From Misgurnus anguillicaudatus (lineage: Eukaryota; Chordata; Actinopteri; Cypriniformes; Cobitidae): DNA of 64,000 bases. Each line of letters starts with the position of its first letter. Positions within the stretch are counted from its first letter, which is position 1. Positions 1 to 15,100 of this stretch are shown here, in pieces. The DNA lies in the NCBI RefSeq assembly GCF_027580225.2, contig NC_073339.2, forward strand, positions 39,980,501 to 40,044,500, written 5' to 3'. A program made the position numbers and the translations under genes. Below the pieces are notes generated by a model. That model was not told where the DNA came from. It searched no databases and saw nothing but the letters and a program-made list of their open reading frames with translations.

Positions 1-104
1 ATGTGTTGCTTTAATATATTACACGCGTAACACGTTGATGCCGTATTGACATGAATGGATGCAGCTGGCATGAATGAGTGAGGAATGATGTTGTGTTTTC
101 ACAG

Positions 105-170
105 GCTAGCTGAAATGGAGAACCGGAATGGCTCGTATATGAATGAGAATGTATCGCCCAATGAAAGCAT
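105..170 (+). CDS. dmd: dmd exon 73 homologue
   Basis: This 66-nt exon sits between acceptor ttttcacag and donor gtgagc and enters in phase 2. It encodes [22 protein letters not shown] plus two bases of the next codon. In mammals exons 71-74 are alternatively spliced and lie in the syntrophin-binding region. Its length is divisible by three, so it could be skipped without a frameshift. Confidence 0.9.
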
Positions 171-3100
171 GTGAGCCTGCAACTCATTACGCTTGACATT
201 AAGTACTATTATACAATCAATGTCATTTTGTATGTGGAAGAAACGTCACTCTAAAAGATACTGGGTTATTTTTAACCCATTATTGGGTCAAAAAGGGATA
301 AACCCAAGCATTGAGTTATACATTTATGGGTCAGTGATGTGACGTTAATTATTGTGTGTCTGTATGGTTCAATTTAATGTAAAAGGGTTAAAATTAGTGC
401 TGGGCAAAGATTAATCTAAATTAATCGCATACAAAATAAAAGTGATTTTAGCATAATATACAAGTGTGTGCTGTGTGTTGTTATTATGTATATATAAATA
501 CACACATTCATGTATGTATGTATTTAAGAAACATTTTCATGTGTATATATATTTATTTATTTATTTTTATATATTCTATATTATATATACATTTTACAAA
601 ATTATATATAAATAAAAATGTTCTGAAATGTATATATGTATGTGAGTGTGTTTAAACATACATAATAATTACACACAATAAACACACATATATTATGCAA
701 AAATTAACTTTTATTTTGTATGCGATTAATCACAATTAATCTTTGCCCAGCACTAGTAAAATTTCTAAATAAATTTGCAAATTACTTGCATACATTCTCT
801 TTTTTTGAGGAACAAGTCAAAAAATGTTGGTTTTATTTAATTTTGACAGAATATTTAGGGGATAATTGCAAAAATGTCAACGTGGGGTCAATTGGTGTAA
901 ATAGTATTTTTTATGAAATTATAAATATATTCATAAAAAATGTGGAATAAAATATAATCATCTAGTTTAGTGTAATATGATTTTTTACACACATTTTTAC
1001 ATAATTTGTCAAAGATTATTTAGAATAACTTAATAAAATGATTCTTTTTTTGATTATTACCCTTAAATGTCATCAAGGTGGATAAAATATTTCATATTTC
1101 TAATTTTTTGGTGCAATTAGCGGTTGCACCATTTGACATTTTTAGGTCAATTCAGTATTAACTTTCATAAAAATGGTGCAAATGTAATTTTTTGCATTTT
1201 ATTGCATAAAATTACCATAAATACACTATGAGCATTCATTGAAATAAACCTGATGCATGCTTTTAAAACGATTTTTAAATTTCTCATCTTGCCAAACCGT
1301 TTTTGTCACTGACCCTTATACCTATGCAGGGTTGTTGTCAAATATAGACATTTTTGGCTTAATTCAACCGAACGGTTGGGTTTGTCCCTTTTTGGCCCAA
1401 CAAGGGGTTAAAAATAACCCAGTGTTTTACACTCCTTATGGCATTTTCCAGAATAGTGTGATGTAACATTTACAATTTACTTGATAGAAATGCAATAACA
1501 TTGAATATTATCAATTGAAAGTGACGTAATGACCAATGTATGGTAACCCATACTTGGAATGTGACCTCTGCATTTAAGGGCACCACAGTCGCAGCCTGCC
1601 GGCCTTGAGACTCGAACCGGCAACTCTAGGGTTACATGCCCGTCTCTAACCATTAGGCATGACTGGCCCAACTGGGGCATATAACTGGGTGATTTAATTT
1701 ATTTAAATGTGGGCTTATTTACTCAGTGTACTAAGTGCTAAAAATAATAAGTTATAACTAACTAATTACTAAGAGGTGAATTCACTAAACTAATGTGCTT
1801 TTTGCATGCTTCTTTCATGTTATACAACTGTTAGACCACTATTTTACTTGCATTTTTTTTGTTTTAAAGGAACAGTATGTAGGGTTGTGGCCAAAACTCG
1901 TATTGCAATAACAAAACTTGTGGCTAAAACTGGTACTGCAATCACTCAACTGGTGGCCAATACACAAAATGACAACATAAACATCGGTTGAGGGCTGCAA
2001 CTCCACTTTTTAAATGACAATATCCTGGCCAGACCACTGTTGTCAGTGATATAAGTAATGATTTCTTAATGTCTAGTGACATATCAGGGCCATTTTATGA
2101 TATATATTTCTTACATACTGTTCCTTTAAATTAAGTGATTGTTGGCACAAACACAATTTTTTTCTAAATTAGGTTCACTGTAGATCGCACCTGCAAAACC
2201 CACAACCTTGGTGTTTGCAGAGCTAGCGCTTTACCACATATATGCGCAAATTGTTCTTTGCATAGATTTTGTGGGCGTGTTTGCGCCATTACCCGATTTC
2301 CTTAATCCCTTTAGTTACTCAAACTGAAATAATACAGGCAGCTCATGGGACAAAAAGCACTTTCAGCGAGTGCAATTCATTTTTAGTGAATTCCCCTCTA
2401 GGATTTTAAGGCGGCAAATGGTAATTGAAATCTACAGTGAAGGATGTTATATTACAAACAGGAAATGGAGCGCTGATGTTGTTGTTGTTGTTACTGCAGA
2501 GATGATGAGCATCTGCTGATCCAGCATTACTGCCAGAGTCTGAATCAAAGCTCTCCTCTCAGCCAACCTCAAAGCCCCGCTCAGATCCTCATCTCAATGG
2601 AGTCAGAGGAGAAGGGAGAGCTGGAGAGAGTCCTCAATGACCTGGAGCAGGAGAACAGGTCGGAATGCATTTCAACTTCCTGTTACAATTATGTGATGTC
2701 ATACTTCAGATATGTATAGTGAAGCTATGTCTCTTAATTCTTTGCTTGCATTCTCCTTATATGAATGTAAATACTTTCTTTGAAGCACTGACAGTGGATA
2801 ACAAACCAAATTTAGTATCATAGTTAATCAGACCATCAAAGTACTACAATGATTTTTTTTGGTATGTAGTTTAATAGTGTATAGTGCATAGTGTAATGAC
2901 GCTTTTCCATTGCATTGTATCCCATGGTTTGGTTTGGGTCAGCTTACTTTTGTGAGCTTTTCCATTGTAGTACGTAGTTTCCAATACTTTTTTTAATACC
3001 ACCTCGGTCGGGGTTCCAAGCGACCTGAGCTGATACCGAAATGTGCCGCCAAACCACTGTAGATCACTGATTGGCCTGAGAAAATTGTCACTACCAGCGT

Positions 3101-6100
3101 CATCGCTTTAATGTAAAAGATTATCTTTACCTTTGTTCTAGCTTGCACTGTCTTGAGTAAACCTGTTGTCATCTGTGCTTTGCTTTAAGTTCCCAAACTC
3201 CTTTTTAGCGATGAAAAACATCCACAGGTTGAGAATCAGGAACACATTTTTTTCCAGACTTGCAGTTTGTGGCGGCACATTCGCGATGCGCATGTTCGCA
3301 TATATGCTTAAATGCAACTTAAATGAGACTAAGCGCATCGTGTCGATCGACGCCACGGGTGTTTGTACAGAAACTGCCATGTGAGACAGAGGTAGTGATA
3401 AACGCGATGTGCAAACATCTGTTTGTGGTGGTCAATTTTAATTTTGTCACAGATTAAGAATTGAAATAAATGAATGTATGGGAATGTACAACGACGCTCT
3501 CACTTGTATGATGTCACAGCAGTAGGCAGCGCAAATATAATGACACGCCTACAATCCCTCCCACTCCAAAGTGTTACTAAACTCGATGGAATAGCTAACC
3601 AAGCCAAAGTGAGGTGAGGTGACCTGACCTGACCCAAACCAAACCGTGGGGTACTATGCAATGGAAAAGCACCATAAGTGTGTAGCGCATAGTATATAGT
3701 GCATCACTAAGTGCATTAGATAAGTATACAGTCAGTGTATAGTGCACAGTTAAGTACATAGTATGTGTATAGTATATGTGTAAAGTGTATAGTGCATCAC
3801 TAAGTGCATTAGTTAAGTATATAGTCCGTGTATAGTGCACAATTAAGTACATAGTATGTGTATAGTATGTGTGTACTAGCGTATAGTGCATCACTACGAG
3901 CTTTAGATACCTATATAGGCAGTACATAGTGCACAATTAAGTACATATTATGTGTATTGTATATGTGTAGTGTATAGTGCATCACTAAGTGCATTAGATA
4001 CCTATATAGTCAGCGTATAGTGCACAATTAAGTACATAGTATGTGTATAGTATGTGTGTACTAGCGTATAGTGCATCACTAAGTGCATTAGATACCTATA
4101 TAGTCAGCGTATAGTGCACAATTAAGTACATAGTATGTGTATAGTATATGTGTAGTGTATAGTGCATCACTAAGTGCATTCGATAAGTATAGTCAGTGTA
4201 TAGTGCACAATTAAGTACATAGTATGTGTATAGTATGTGTGTACTAGCGTATAGTGCATCACTAAGTGCATTAGATACCTATATAGTCAGCGTATAGTGC
4301 ACAATTAAGTACATAGTATGTGTATAGTATATGTGTGTACTAGCGTATAGTGCATCACTAAGTGCATTAGATAAGTATATAGTCTGTGTATAGTGCACAA
4401 TTAAGTACATATTATGTGTATAGTATATGTGTAGTGTATAGTGCATCACTAAGTGCATTAGATACCTATATAGTCAGTGTATAGTGCACAATTAAGTACA
4501 TAGTATGTGTATAGTATGTGTGTACTAGCGTATAGTGCATCACTAAGTGCATTAGATAAGTATATAGTCAGTGTATAGTGCACAATTAAGTACATAGTAT
4601 GTGTATAGTATATGTGTGTATTGTATAGTGCATCACTAAGTGCATTAGATAAGTGTGCACTATACACAGACTATATACTTAAGTACATAGTATGTGTATA
4701 GTATATGTGGTAGTGTATAGTGCATCATTAAGTGCATAGTTTGTGTATAGTGTGCATTATAAATATATAGTGCTGAAGTGCTTGGTCTCTAGAGTTTAGT
4801 GCACCATTAAGTGCACAATATATGTGTAGTATAAGTGTGTAGTGCACCATTTAGTGCAGTGCATTTTGTAGTTTAAGTGTGTAGTGTATAGTGCATTATT
4901 TAATGCTTAGTATGTGTATAGTGCACTGCAGTATAAATATATAGTGCTGAAGTGCTTATGTTAAGTCTAGTGTTTAGTGCACCATTTAGTGCATTGCATT
5001 TTGTAGTTTAAATGTGTAGTGCACTGCATAGTGCATTATTTGATGCTTAGTATAATAAGTGCTTAAGATAAGTATAGTGTATAGTGCACAATTAAGTGCA
5101 TAGTATGTATATGTTGTATAGTATGAGTGTATAGTGCATCATTTAATGCATAAAATAAGTATAGTATATTGTGCACCATTAGATGTAGTATATAGTTTAA
5201 ATGTTTAATGCATAATATAAGTCTATGGTGCATCACTTAGTGCAAAAGATAAGCATATGGTGTTAATTGCACAATTCAGTGCATAGAATATGTATAGTTT
5301 ATTTTTAATGTGTTATCGTCTGTAAGAAGTGTGGAGCGCATCACTAAGTGCATATTGTGTAAAGAGCGCACCATTAAGTGCATAAGATGAGTACATGGTG
5401 TATATTATAAGTGTATAGTTCATCATTTAGGACAACTTCCATTTGACAGCTTTCATTCTCAAGTTGTTTTTTTATCAATTTCCAGGAAACTACAAGCGGA
5501 GTACGATCGTCTGAAAAAGGCACACGACCACAAGGGACTGTCACCGTTACCATCGCCCCCTCAGATGCTGCCGGTTTCACCCCAGAGTTCACGAGACGCC
5601 GAGCTGATCGCTGAGGCTAAACTCCTGCGGCAACACAAGGGTCGTCTGGAGGCGAGAATGCAAATCCTGGAGGATCATAACAAACAGCTTGAATCGCAAC
5701 TCAAACGCCTTAGACAGTTACTTGAGCAGGTGGGTGGCACGCATCCTTAAATCCTTTTCTCCATTTGAATACTCGCTGAAAACAGAGGAGAGCATATTTC
5801 AAACGTGTCAGAAAAGAAACAACTCTAAATGTCTGTGAATCTCTCTTTATAGAGTATCAGACAGATTGTTAAACTGTTTGTGTATGTGTTGCCTTTTGAT
5901 TGTTGACAGAAGCTTGAAATGACATGCAGAATGATTTAAAAAGTCATTGTTTGACATTTTTTGTTTATCAAGTTTATAGTTAAGTGGATATTTCCACCTC
6001 TGTTTGTTACATCAGTAATGCATTTTTTGTCTCTATATTGCATGTTTATTGAATTTAACATTTTGATTTGATTTACATTTTTCATTTATATTTAAACATT

Positions 6101-9100
6101 TTAAATAGAAATGTTATCCAAAGAGACATTCAATTACATGTGATCCCTGGGGATTGAACCCATGACTTTCGTGTTGCAAGCACTATGCTACAGAAATGAT
6201 TATTACTCGAGAGATGTGCCGTGATGGAAATCTATATTGTGAGCATTTACAGAAAAACACTGTATTAGTATAGTTGAAATTGTTTGGCGTCTTTTAAACT
6301 TTTATAAAGCCACTGGTAAGAGATTGATTTTATAAATAGTTTTATAGTTTGGAAAGTTAAAAGGTGCTTCAAGTAAAAATATGTCAAGGGAAAAAAGTAA
6401 CATAAATAACACAAAGATGAACATTTGCAAATTATTGAAGAAGACTTTTACTTTATTTGGTGGCTGTCATGTTGAAGTCACAGTTACTCATGCTACTGAT
6501 TTTGTTTTGCTAATCCTCTTATAAATGTGTCATGGATGTTTAATGTGCCTGTGATTTGGGTATTTCTGCCATGGCGTCAGTCACCCAAAACATTTCTTTT
6601 TTAATATGCTGCATATACGCCAGTAAGTGCCAATAAAATATCTAAAAAAAGTCAAATGACTTTGTGCACCTTTTAAATGTAGTTTGGTTTGATAACTACT
6701 GATCAGTTTCAGTGTGAGACTGTTTATGATACATTTATGTTTTTCTGGTCAATAGAGAAAATGAATGTGATTTTGCATTTATGCATTTTTGTACAGTTAT
6801 TACAGATTTTGAGACTGATATATTTTGACTGAAAGCCTTTCAAAGACGTATTGTGCAGTACACATAAGATGTATTGTTTCTTTTCTGCAAAATGACAGCT
6901 GCTTTTCTGAGTTTAAAGGTTTTTTCATTGACAAGACAAATAAGACAAGCCAAAGACTTGCGGAGTTGTTGTTTATGTTCAGTTATTTTATTTAAATGCA
7001 GACATCTCACTGAATCTGTGTAGTGTATCACATAAACACAATTTTTTTCAGAAAATAAAAATGATCTGCAGCAAGCATCGTTTTTGTTGTGAGGAATTGT
7101 TTGTGAAAATTGTATATTTAAGGGTCATTAAGTCGATATGATATGAACAGGACTACACATGTTAATTTTAACACATTGTTTTGTGTTAAACTATTTAACA
7201 CATTATGTGTTATTTTACAACATTGTGTCATTTCGTGTTGATTTTGAGTTCATATAAATAGCAGGGACAACACAAGATGTGTTAAAACAACACAAAGTGT
7301 GTTGTTCCAAAAATAACACAGAGATGTGTCTAGTTAAGCACAACACACTAGATGTGTTGTCCTTAAAGATGTGTTATTTTAACACTTCGTTTAAAGAGTG
7401 TATATACACTGTAAAAAAAGATTTGTTGTTTCAACTTAAAAAATAAGTGTTCGTGCTACCTTAAAATTTTGAGTAAAAATATTAGTTTATAAAAAAAAAG
7501 AGTTAAAATTTTTTACTAATGGTGGTAAAAAAAAGTTTGCACTTAAATTTTTAAGTTGAATCAACTTTGATTTACAAGTTATCTCAACTGTATTGACTAT
7601 GCGGCAAAAAGTGATTTTTAGGAAAAAAAATTCTTAAATATATTCGTAAAAATATCTAAAAATTCTTACATTAAGATGCTTTTTCTTGATGAGCAAAACG
7701 ACCCAAGAAAATAAGTCTAGTTTTTAGAACAAAAAATCAAATGTAAGTGATTTTGTGCATAAAACAAGCAAAAAAATCTGCCAATGGGGTAAGCAAATTT
7801 TTCTTGAATTTAGTGTTTAAGAAAAATGTTCAAGATTTTTTTGCTTACCCCATTGGCAGATTTTTTTGCTTGTCTCATGCACAAAATCACTTAAATTTGA
7901 TATTTTTGGTCTGAAAACTAGACTTATTTTCTTGGGTCGTTTTGCTCATCAAGAAAGAAAATTTTATTTGAGAATTTGTAGATATTTTTACTAAAAACAA
8001 GACAAAAATACTAAGATTTTTTTTCTTGAAAATCATTTTTTGCAGTGTAGTGATGAGTTGCTGTAACTTATTCAATCAAGTTGCATTTGCTTTAGTTGTC
8101 TCAAACATTTTTTTATAAGTTACAGTAACTCATATTTTTTTAATATAGTTGAAATGACTTGATTGACTGTAAGTTGAAACAACATCTTTTACAGTTTACT
8201 TCCATTGCACAGTCCTTCCAGAAAAACTGAGTTTTTTTGTGATTGTTGCGGGGCAAAAATCCTTGATCTTGCGGCACGTTTTCTTAAAAAATGCGATGGA
8301 ATATGCGGGATATTTATGCAATTTTATGCGACGAAAATGCATGAACTTGCAAAAATTGTTTGCAGCTTTTCATTGATGTTCACGTCGCGTAATTACGTCA
8401 CTTCCTAACATTCCTATGAGAACAAGGGACATGGCTGCGCATGTGTGAAGGAAATGCAACATTTTTCAACTTTCTGCTAAGAAATATATGACTTTTTGCT
8501 ACGAAAATTATGAAATCATGCAAGCCCTGCATATTTTGCGAACAGAAATCTGCAATTTATGCGGCGTATTAAAAAAATTCGGACCTCGCATAAATATGCG
8601 GACTTTGGCTGATTATGCATTGAATCATGCGATCGCATAATAACGTTTTTCTTGAGAGACTGATTGCATTATGTTTGTCTCTCTGTAAACTAAGGGAAGC
8701 GACATGTTACCGAAACATTTGGTCAATGGGGTGTGTTTAGCCCCAATTATTTATTAGGAGAATGAAATGCATTTTACTGCCATAGTTTGACTGTACTACA
8801 TTGACTGCACTGGTTACACTTGCATAACTCATTATTAAAAATATGGCATTTGTTATTGACAGGCAGAGAAAATTAGTTGCTGAGGAGAAGTTTTTAACAT
8901 TTTAAAAGGATCTGGCATCCGTCTCAAGCAACCATTATCTTTCTTTCATTTCTAAGAGCTCTAAGAGTTTGTTTGAAGTCAAATTTGTCTGCTTGAGCAG
9001 AAATGACTAGTCATGACTTGATGCATATACAGTAACTTCTGAAAGATCATTATCAAATGTGTTGTTTGAAAGAATTGCATCATTGTGGACCCTTTGAACT

Positions 9101-12100
9101 AAAATCTCACAAGACTTCCAGCGGCTGCCTGGGCTGAAGACAAAAGTATACATATAAATGAGCTCTTCTTTTGACTTCATTCAAAGCCTTTGGCTTTGGC
9201 TTCACTTCTCTGTTGTTTTCCTTTGGTTTATAGCAGACTTGCTCCAAGCATACACACAATTTTTTCATTGCATTACAATCAAGGCTTTGCCTGCCATAGA
9301 TGCACCATTCTTATTTGTTATTCTGGACAAATACGATTTTATTATTATTTTTAATAAACTTCTTTCCATATTGAATTCATGCGCATGTGTTTCTCTTGTC
9401 AACAAACTGAAAAAAAACCCGATTCAAAACGTATCATGATTGCTATAAATAATACCAATAAAGTTGAATTGGCTTAAGCTATTTCAACTTTATTTTTTAT
9501 AATTGATAGCATGCTCACCAGTCAAGAAAATTAAAATGTATTGTAATTTCAAATTGATTAAACTTTTTTATAGTGTAGTATTAGCTTGAAATACAGGCTG
9601 AAGCTGAAAAAAGACTAAAATGTTCAATGTTTTTAGTGAAATTCTGAGTTTTGAAAAGTATATTCAATAAAAATGTAATAAAATTACAAATATATTTAAA
9701 TTAGTGGCATACTTTATAACATCGTTATAGTTATTACAGATTGGAAAATGACTCTCAGACAATGTCAACAGCCTTAAATGTAGATAACATGTAAACAAAT
9801 AATGTAAATCATTGTACTATTGCCTAAAAACTGTATAAAACCTTTTTGTTGTCTTTACGTTCAACCTTTGAGATCACTATCATATATTGATTTTTGTGAC
9901 TTTACAAAGAAGAAAAAAAATTAAACACACTAGTAAAATTTTATTAAAAGAATGTTTTCAGTATTTAAGATATATTTGCATTTCACTTTGTTTGCATGTT
10001 TGTCTTTTTTATTTGTCTCAACTGTTTAAAACTTATACAAACTAAATAACATTACATTCAGTAATCCAATGAGGACAAATCCGCCTCTTTATATTTAAAT
10101 TTAAATTTAAAATAAGCTTTATAGGGGAACATTATTAAGGCCCATTTTGGGGGAAAAATAGGCTTTGATTAAAACTCAAAAATATGTTGAGTAATGTTTT
10201 GTTAGATGAATTTAGAAATCGTGAAATGCTTCAGTACCCAGTACTGCTGTCTACATCCAGTCCCCTGCCTAATCTATATGGTTCCTTTCTACCTATGTCC
10301 TAGCAACAGACTGAATCCAAGGTGAATGGTACAGCCCTGTCCACACCGTCCACTGCCTCCCCGAGATCTGACACCAGCCTGGCCTCACTGCGTGTGGCCG
10401 CAAGCCAAACCACAGAGACCATGGGTAACTTCAGTTTAACTAGTTCAGACCTAACCTATGTTTAACTTGAATTAAACAATAAATTTGACTAACTATTCAT
10501 TCTAATATTAATTAATCATGCAATTCTGTCCATCTTTTTTTTAAAGTCCCTGTAAAGTTGATCTTAAAAAAGGTTTAAACACATTATAAATGTTAGAAAT
10601 GTATTGCTGAAACGCATCACAAAGGCTAAACTATTTAGTACTAAATCATTTTCATTTTTTAGGCAGGTCACTGACGCACTTGAACATTTTTATTTAATTG
10701 CCATTTTTTCAGAACTCGGAATGCATTTTATATCTGACTTTACAGGGACTTTAATCTTGATTTGGTGAAACTTAATCCTTAGTATGTAACTTACCTAACA
10801 TAATTCCTTACATTTTGACTGCAGTGTTTTTGTATTTTAAAGATGGTTTAGAATTAAAGATTAGGATTTTAATTGGCCACACGTTCAATTTTACTATCAT
10901 TTTGGTGCTTCTTGTGTGTAAAACATGCAGGTAAATGAAGTCAGTAATACAGATCGCTTTATCTGTTACTGACCACTGTTCATTAAATATGTTTTTTATA
11001 ATAATTGATAATAATAATAATTATTATGTTTAACAACTATATTTATGATGCTTTCATTGTAATACTTGGCTTGAAGCCCAGGCTGGTTTCAGCAAAGAGG
11101 CAATGATCTTATCCGGGTCAATCAAAATGCTTAAGCTTTGAGTATGGATACAAAACAAAGTGTATTTTTCTAAAAAGAATTGTATTTATTGTCTTCAGAT
11201 TTTATGTGAACAGATATAAAATGTTCAAACAAGGGCCCATTTTCTGCATTGCTTTTAAAATGTTTAAAATGCTCAACATTTCACTTTGAAATAATTTTCT
11301 CTCTTCACTCGCTTACATTTTACCCATCTGTGATTCATGTTTATTTTTATTTACTTTCAGCACACAGTCCTTTAATAGCAACTACACATGGATTCATCTG
11401 TAAAAAATGTACATATTTAGATATTGAGCCATAGTAGTTTTGCAGTTTTGCTCAATCGAATCAAGATACTTTAATACTGAAAAGAGAATTGTTAGGTGTT
11501 TTTTCTATTTTCAAATGTTTATTTTTTATACAATTTTACAGAATTACAAGAAGAAAAAAGTTCACCTTAAAATTACTTCAATTAGTTGAAAAAACGTTTA
11601 GTTGAAAATGTTTAAATATTTTTAGGTATTACCAATTAAAGTGAATTTTTTTTTACATCTTTATTTTTTCCTTAGTGAGAACATTTATAAAACTAATTTT
11701 TTTAGATGTTACCAATTGTAACTTACAAAAGTAAGTTATTTTAAGCCACTTTCACTTTTTACAGTGTACAGAGACGTTCTATAGGACTAGAAAAAAATAT
11801 TTTTAAATGCTTCATTGACCAGCAGATTAATAATAATAATAATAATTATTATTATTATTAATTAACACACTAACAAGCTGATTAACTGAATCAGGTGTTT
11901 TATATATGGAGACATCTAAAATGTCCTCCGAGGACTGGACTTGAGAACCACTGCTGTAGATCAAACCAAAATGTATATGAGTTGCCCTGTAATTGGGTAG
12001 TTGAGATGAGTGTGACATGTATTGCATCATCCAAAGCTAATAATCTTTTGTTTAAGGTTTAAACGTCCTCATTTTAATTGACTCATCTAAGGAGCATCTA

Positions 12101-15100
12101 CACTGCATGGTTTAAGTGACTTAATTCAAATTTTTTTCTGATGTGGCACAGATCGTATATGACCCTTAAATGTGTAAGCATGAAAAAAGCGCATAGATTT
12201 TGATATTCTCAGATTGGTTTCTGACTCCATTCATATATGGAAATAAATCGAAGATGAATTGGAAACATGCATTCATGCAGGGGCGGAGTGGGACCAGAAT
12301 ATCTACCGGGAAATTTCGTATACCACCGGCCCTCCGTGGTAAAAAAAAATGTCTCGTAGCCTATTTGTAGTAAAACTAGGGTAATACAAATCGTAATCAA
12401 TTTGCCCCCCCCCAAAAAAAAACATTTTCATAATAGTAATTAAATTATTAAATCATGGCTAATTTTCCTAAATGAGTAACTATACAAAATGATACCTGGT
12501 TGAAAGACGGAGATGCGCGCCTCAATCAGCTATTACATAACAGAGCGAGACCAGAGATGAATGTGCTCATAAACGGAGTAATATGGAATAATTTGTGCAT
12601 CTTTGAATAACTGTAAGAATATTTCCTTTAAATATAATTTTTGTCATATAAAGTTTTGAGAGATAATAATGTTTTTTTTCACGGTTATTGCTTATTTATT
12701 TTAACGTGTTTTGGCGCATTACCTCAGAGTTTATTTCAGTAATATTGCTTTTTTTCCCGCTAATAATAATACAATTTACATGCCAATCCTGCTTCCTTGT
12801 CTTTTTATTCATTTCATTATGCTGTAATGTTAATTTATATGTAGATATTATATAATCTCGTCTAATATTCAAATCATATCTGGAATAATGTGTGCATCTT
12901 TAATTAACAATACAGTTCATTTGAAAATAATTTTTGTCAAAGTTTTGAGAAATAATAATGTTGTGAGGATATTTTTATATTCAAGTTGAATACTCTCGTC
13001 TATTAATATGGAAATCTAATAGTAGGAAATATAAAATGTGATACTGCAAAGTTAGATTCCCAAAATGTGACGAGGAAAAAGAGGTGTGTTCAGCAGCTTT
13101 TTAAATCAGAGGCAGATGGGCTATTCCATTTGGTGAGGGGCCGCTCACTGATCCCCCTATGTTTGTGAAAATCCTATACATGGTTTGACCTGCCGAACGG
13201 GTTGAGCGATCGCTTGTATTATAGCCTACTGTGTTGAGCAGAGGGAGAGAGAGAGAGAGAGAGAGGCTGCACAGTTTGACAAGCGGGAATCGGCCGCAGA
13301 TCAGGCTGCCGCGGCCCCAGATGCTTTTGCTAATATTAACTCGTAATCATTACGACAACGTATAATTATTATCAGACCGGGCCGGCCATCGCGCGGCCCC
13401 AAAACACTACCGGCCCACCGGGAAAAGTCCCGACTCTCCCGATGGCCACTCCGCTACTGCATTCATGTTTGTACTGTAAGCGGATATTACTGTGTTGAGA
13501 AACGCCATATGTAGGGATGGGCGATAATTTGCATGCAAAATCATGCGCATCTCGTTTGTAAAGCCGGTTGTACTTCCTATCGGAATCGGATGTGAGTCAC
13601 TTTTAAAAGATGATGTAAGCGGGTCGTCAAAAATCAGATATAGTCAACTGGGCATTAAGAATTGCGGTGTAAATGCAGCCTAAAAAGTCTAACTCTAAAT
13701 TCCTGATGTTGTAAATTGAATGTTATTTGTCATCTACTGTGCCTAACTGTTTACAGAATTTGTATAGCTTGTTATTAAGTCTCCTTTCTGTACAAATGGT
13801 AGGTACAGGCATAGCTCATGTGTAATAAAATTATTACATTACTTCTACAGTATATCTTGTTATTTTTAAAACTGTACATTGTTTGATCATGATAGTTTAT
13901 GATATGTATTTTATCTTATTTGCTCTTTTTGCTGATTTTCACACTTAATGATATGAAGTATTTCAGTTTGAAACAATAAGAATTTATGATATACAGCAGG
14001 ATAAATATGTGGGTGTATATATGAATAAGAATGTGGTTGTTTCTCTTTGGAGAGTAAATCTGCTGGAGTTGATTATTTGTAGCGATTATTTGTGATTTTC
14101 TTTGTCCCATGGACACTTTAGAAACATGGCCTAGACTCTAGAGTTTGTAAGGTGTCTTCTCTTTTGTGATGGAGTGCTTGTTTTGTGTTCAGGTGATGAT
14201 GAGCTGTCCAGTCCCTCCCAGGATGCAAGCACTGGATTAGAGGACGTCATCGAGCAGCTCAACTATTCCTTTCCTCACAGCCAAGGTGAGATCTCATCTT
14301 CATTTTTTTTTAATCATGGGCTGCTTTGATCGGGCACTCATGAGGGAGCAGTATTTGAGCTTTGGCCACATTTTGTTATTAATATTAGTTTAAGAGCAAA
14401 GGAGAAACGGGAGAATAATGCTAGTTGGGGTTGTCTGGTTTATGTGCCCAAAACAATCAAAGTTCTCATACCACCTTGAAAATTGCGATTAATCTATGGC
14501 AGAATAAAAGTTTGTGTTTGCATCATGTATGTGTGTGAACTGTGTATGAAAACTTTGTATAGATAAATGCACAAACATGCATGTATATATTTAAAACAAT
14601 GTTTACATGTGTAGATACATTTATATATTTATGTATAATTTATATTCTATATAATATAAATACTTAAAGGAACAGTATGTAAGAAATGTATATCAATTAA
14701 TCATAAAATGGCCCTGATATGTCACTAGACATTAAGAAATCATTTTCATTTCAAATACTTATATCAGTGACAACAGTGCTATGGCCAGGATATTGTCATT
14801 TAAAAAAATGAGTTGCAGCCCTCAACTGATGTTTATGTTGTCATTTTGTGTATTGGCTACCAGTTGTGTGATTGCAGTACCAGTTTTAGCCTCAAGTTTT
14901 GTGAATGCAATACCAGTTTTGGCCACAATCCTACATACTGTTCATTTAATTTATATATATATTTCTCTCAAAATTATGCATGTGTGCATATTTCAACATG
15001 ATCTCACGAGGTTCCGTGGTGTAGTCACTGAATATTTTGCTTATTTGTCCGTGTCATTGTCACGGATCTCCGCATTTTTCGTGTCTGTATTGCGGACTTT

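Noticed and set aside
1600..1665. tRNA-like A and B boxes on the minus strand
   Set aside because: No acceptor stem or cloverleaf; the boxes are followed by a known SINE-type tail, so it is a SINE.
3690..4740. Regular repeat array resembling a CRISPR or a coding repeat
   Set aside because: Whole ~93-bp units repeat without unique spacers, in a eukaryotic intron; open frames through it (e.g. Tyr/Leu/His-rich) are by-products.
5374..5592. Antisense 72-codon frame over dmd exon 75
   Set aside because: Shadow of the highly conserved dmd coding exon on the other strand.
6130..6185. GGGATTGAACCCATGAC resembling a tRNA T-arm; similar at 24510 and 51600
   Set aside because: Part of a dispersed repeat line (CATTTGGCAGAC...CGAACCCATGAC) with no tRNA fold.
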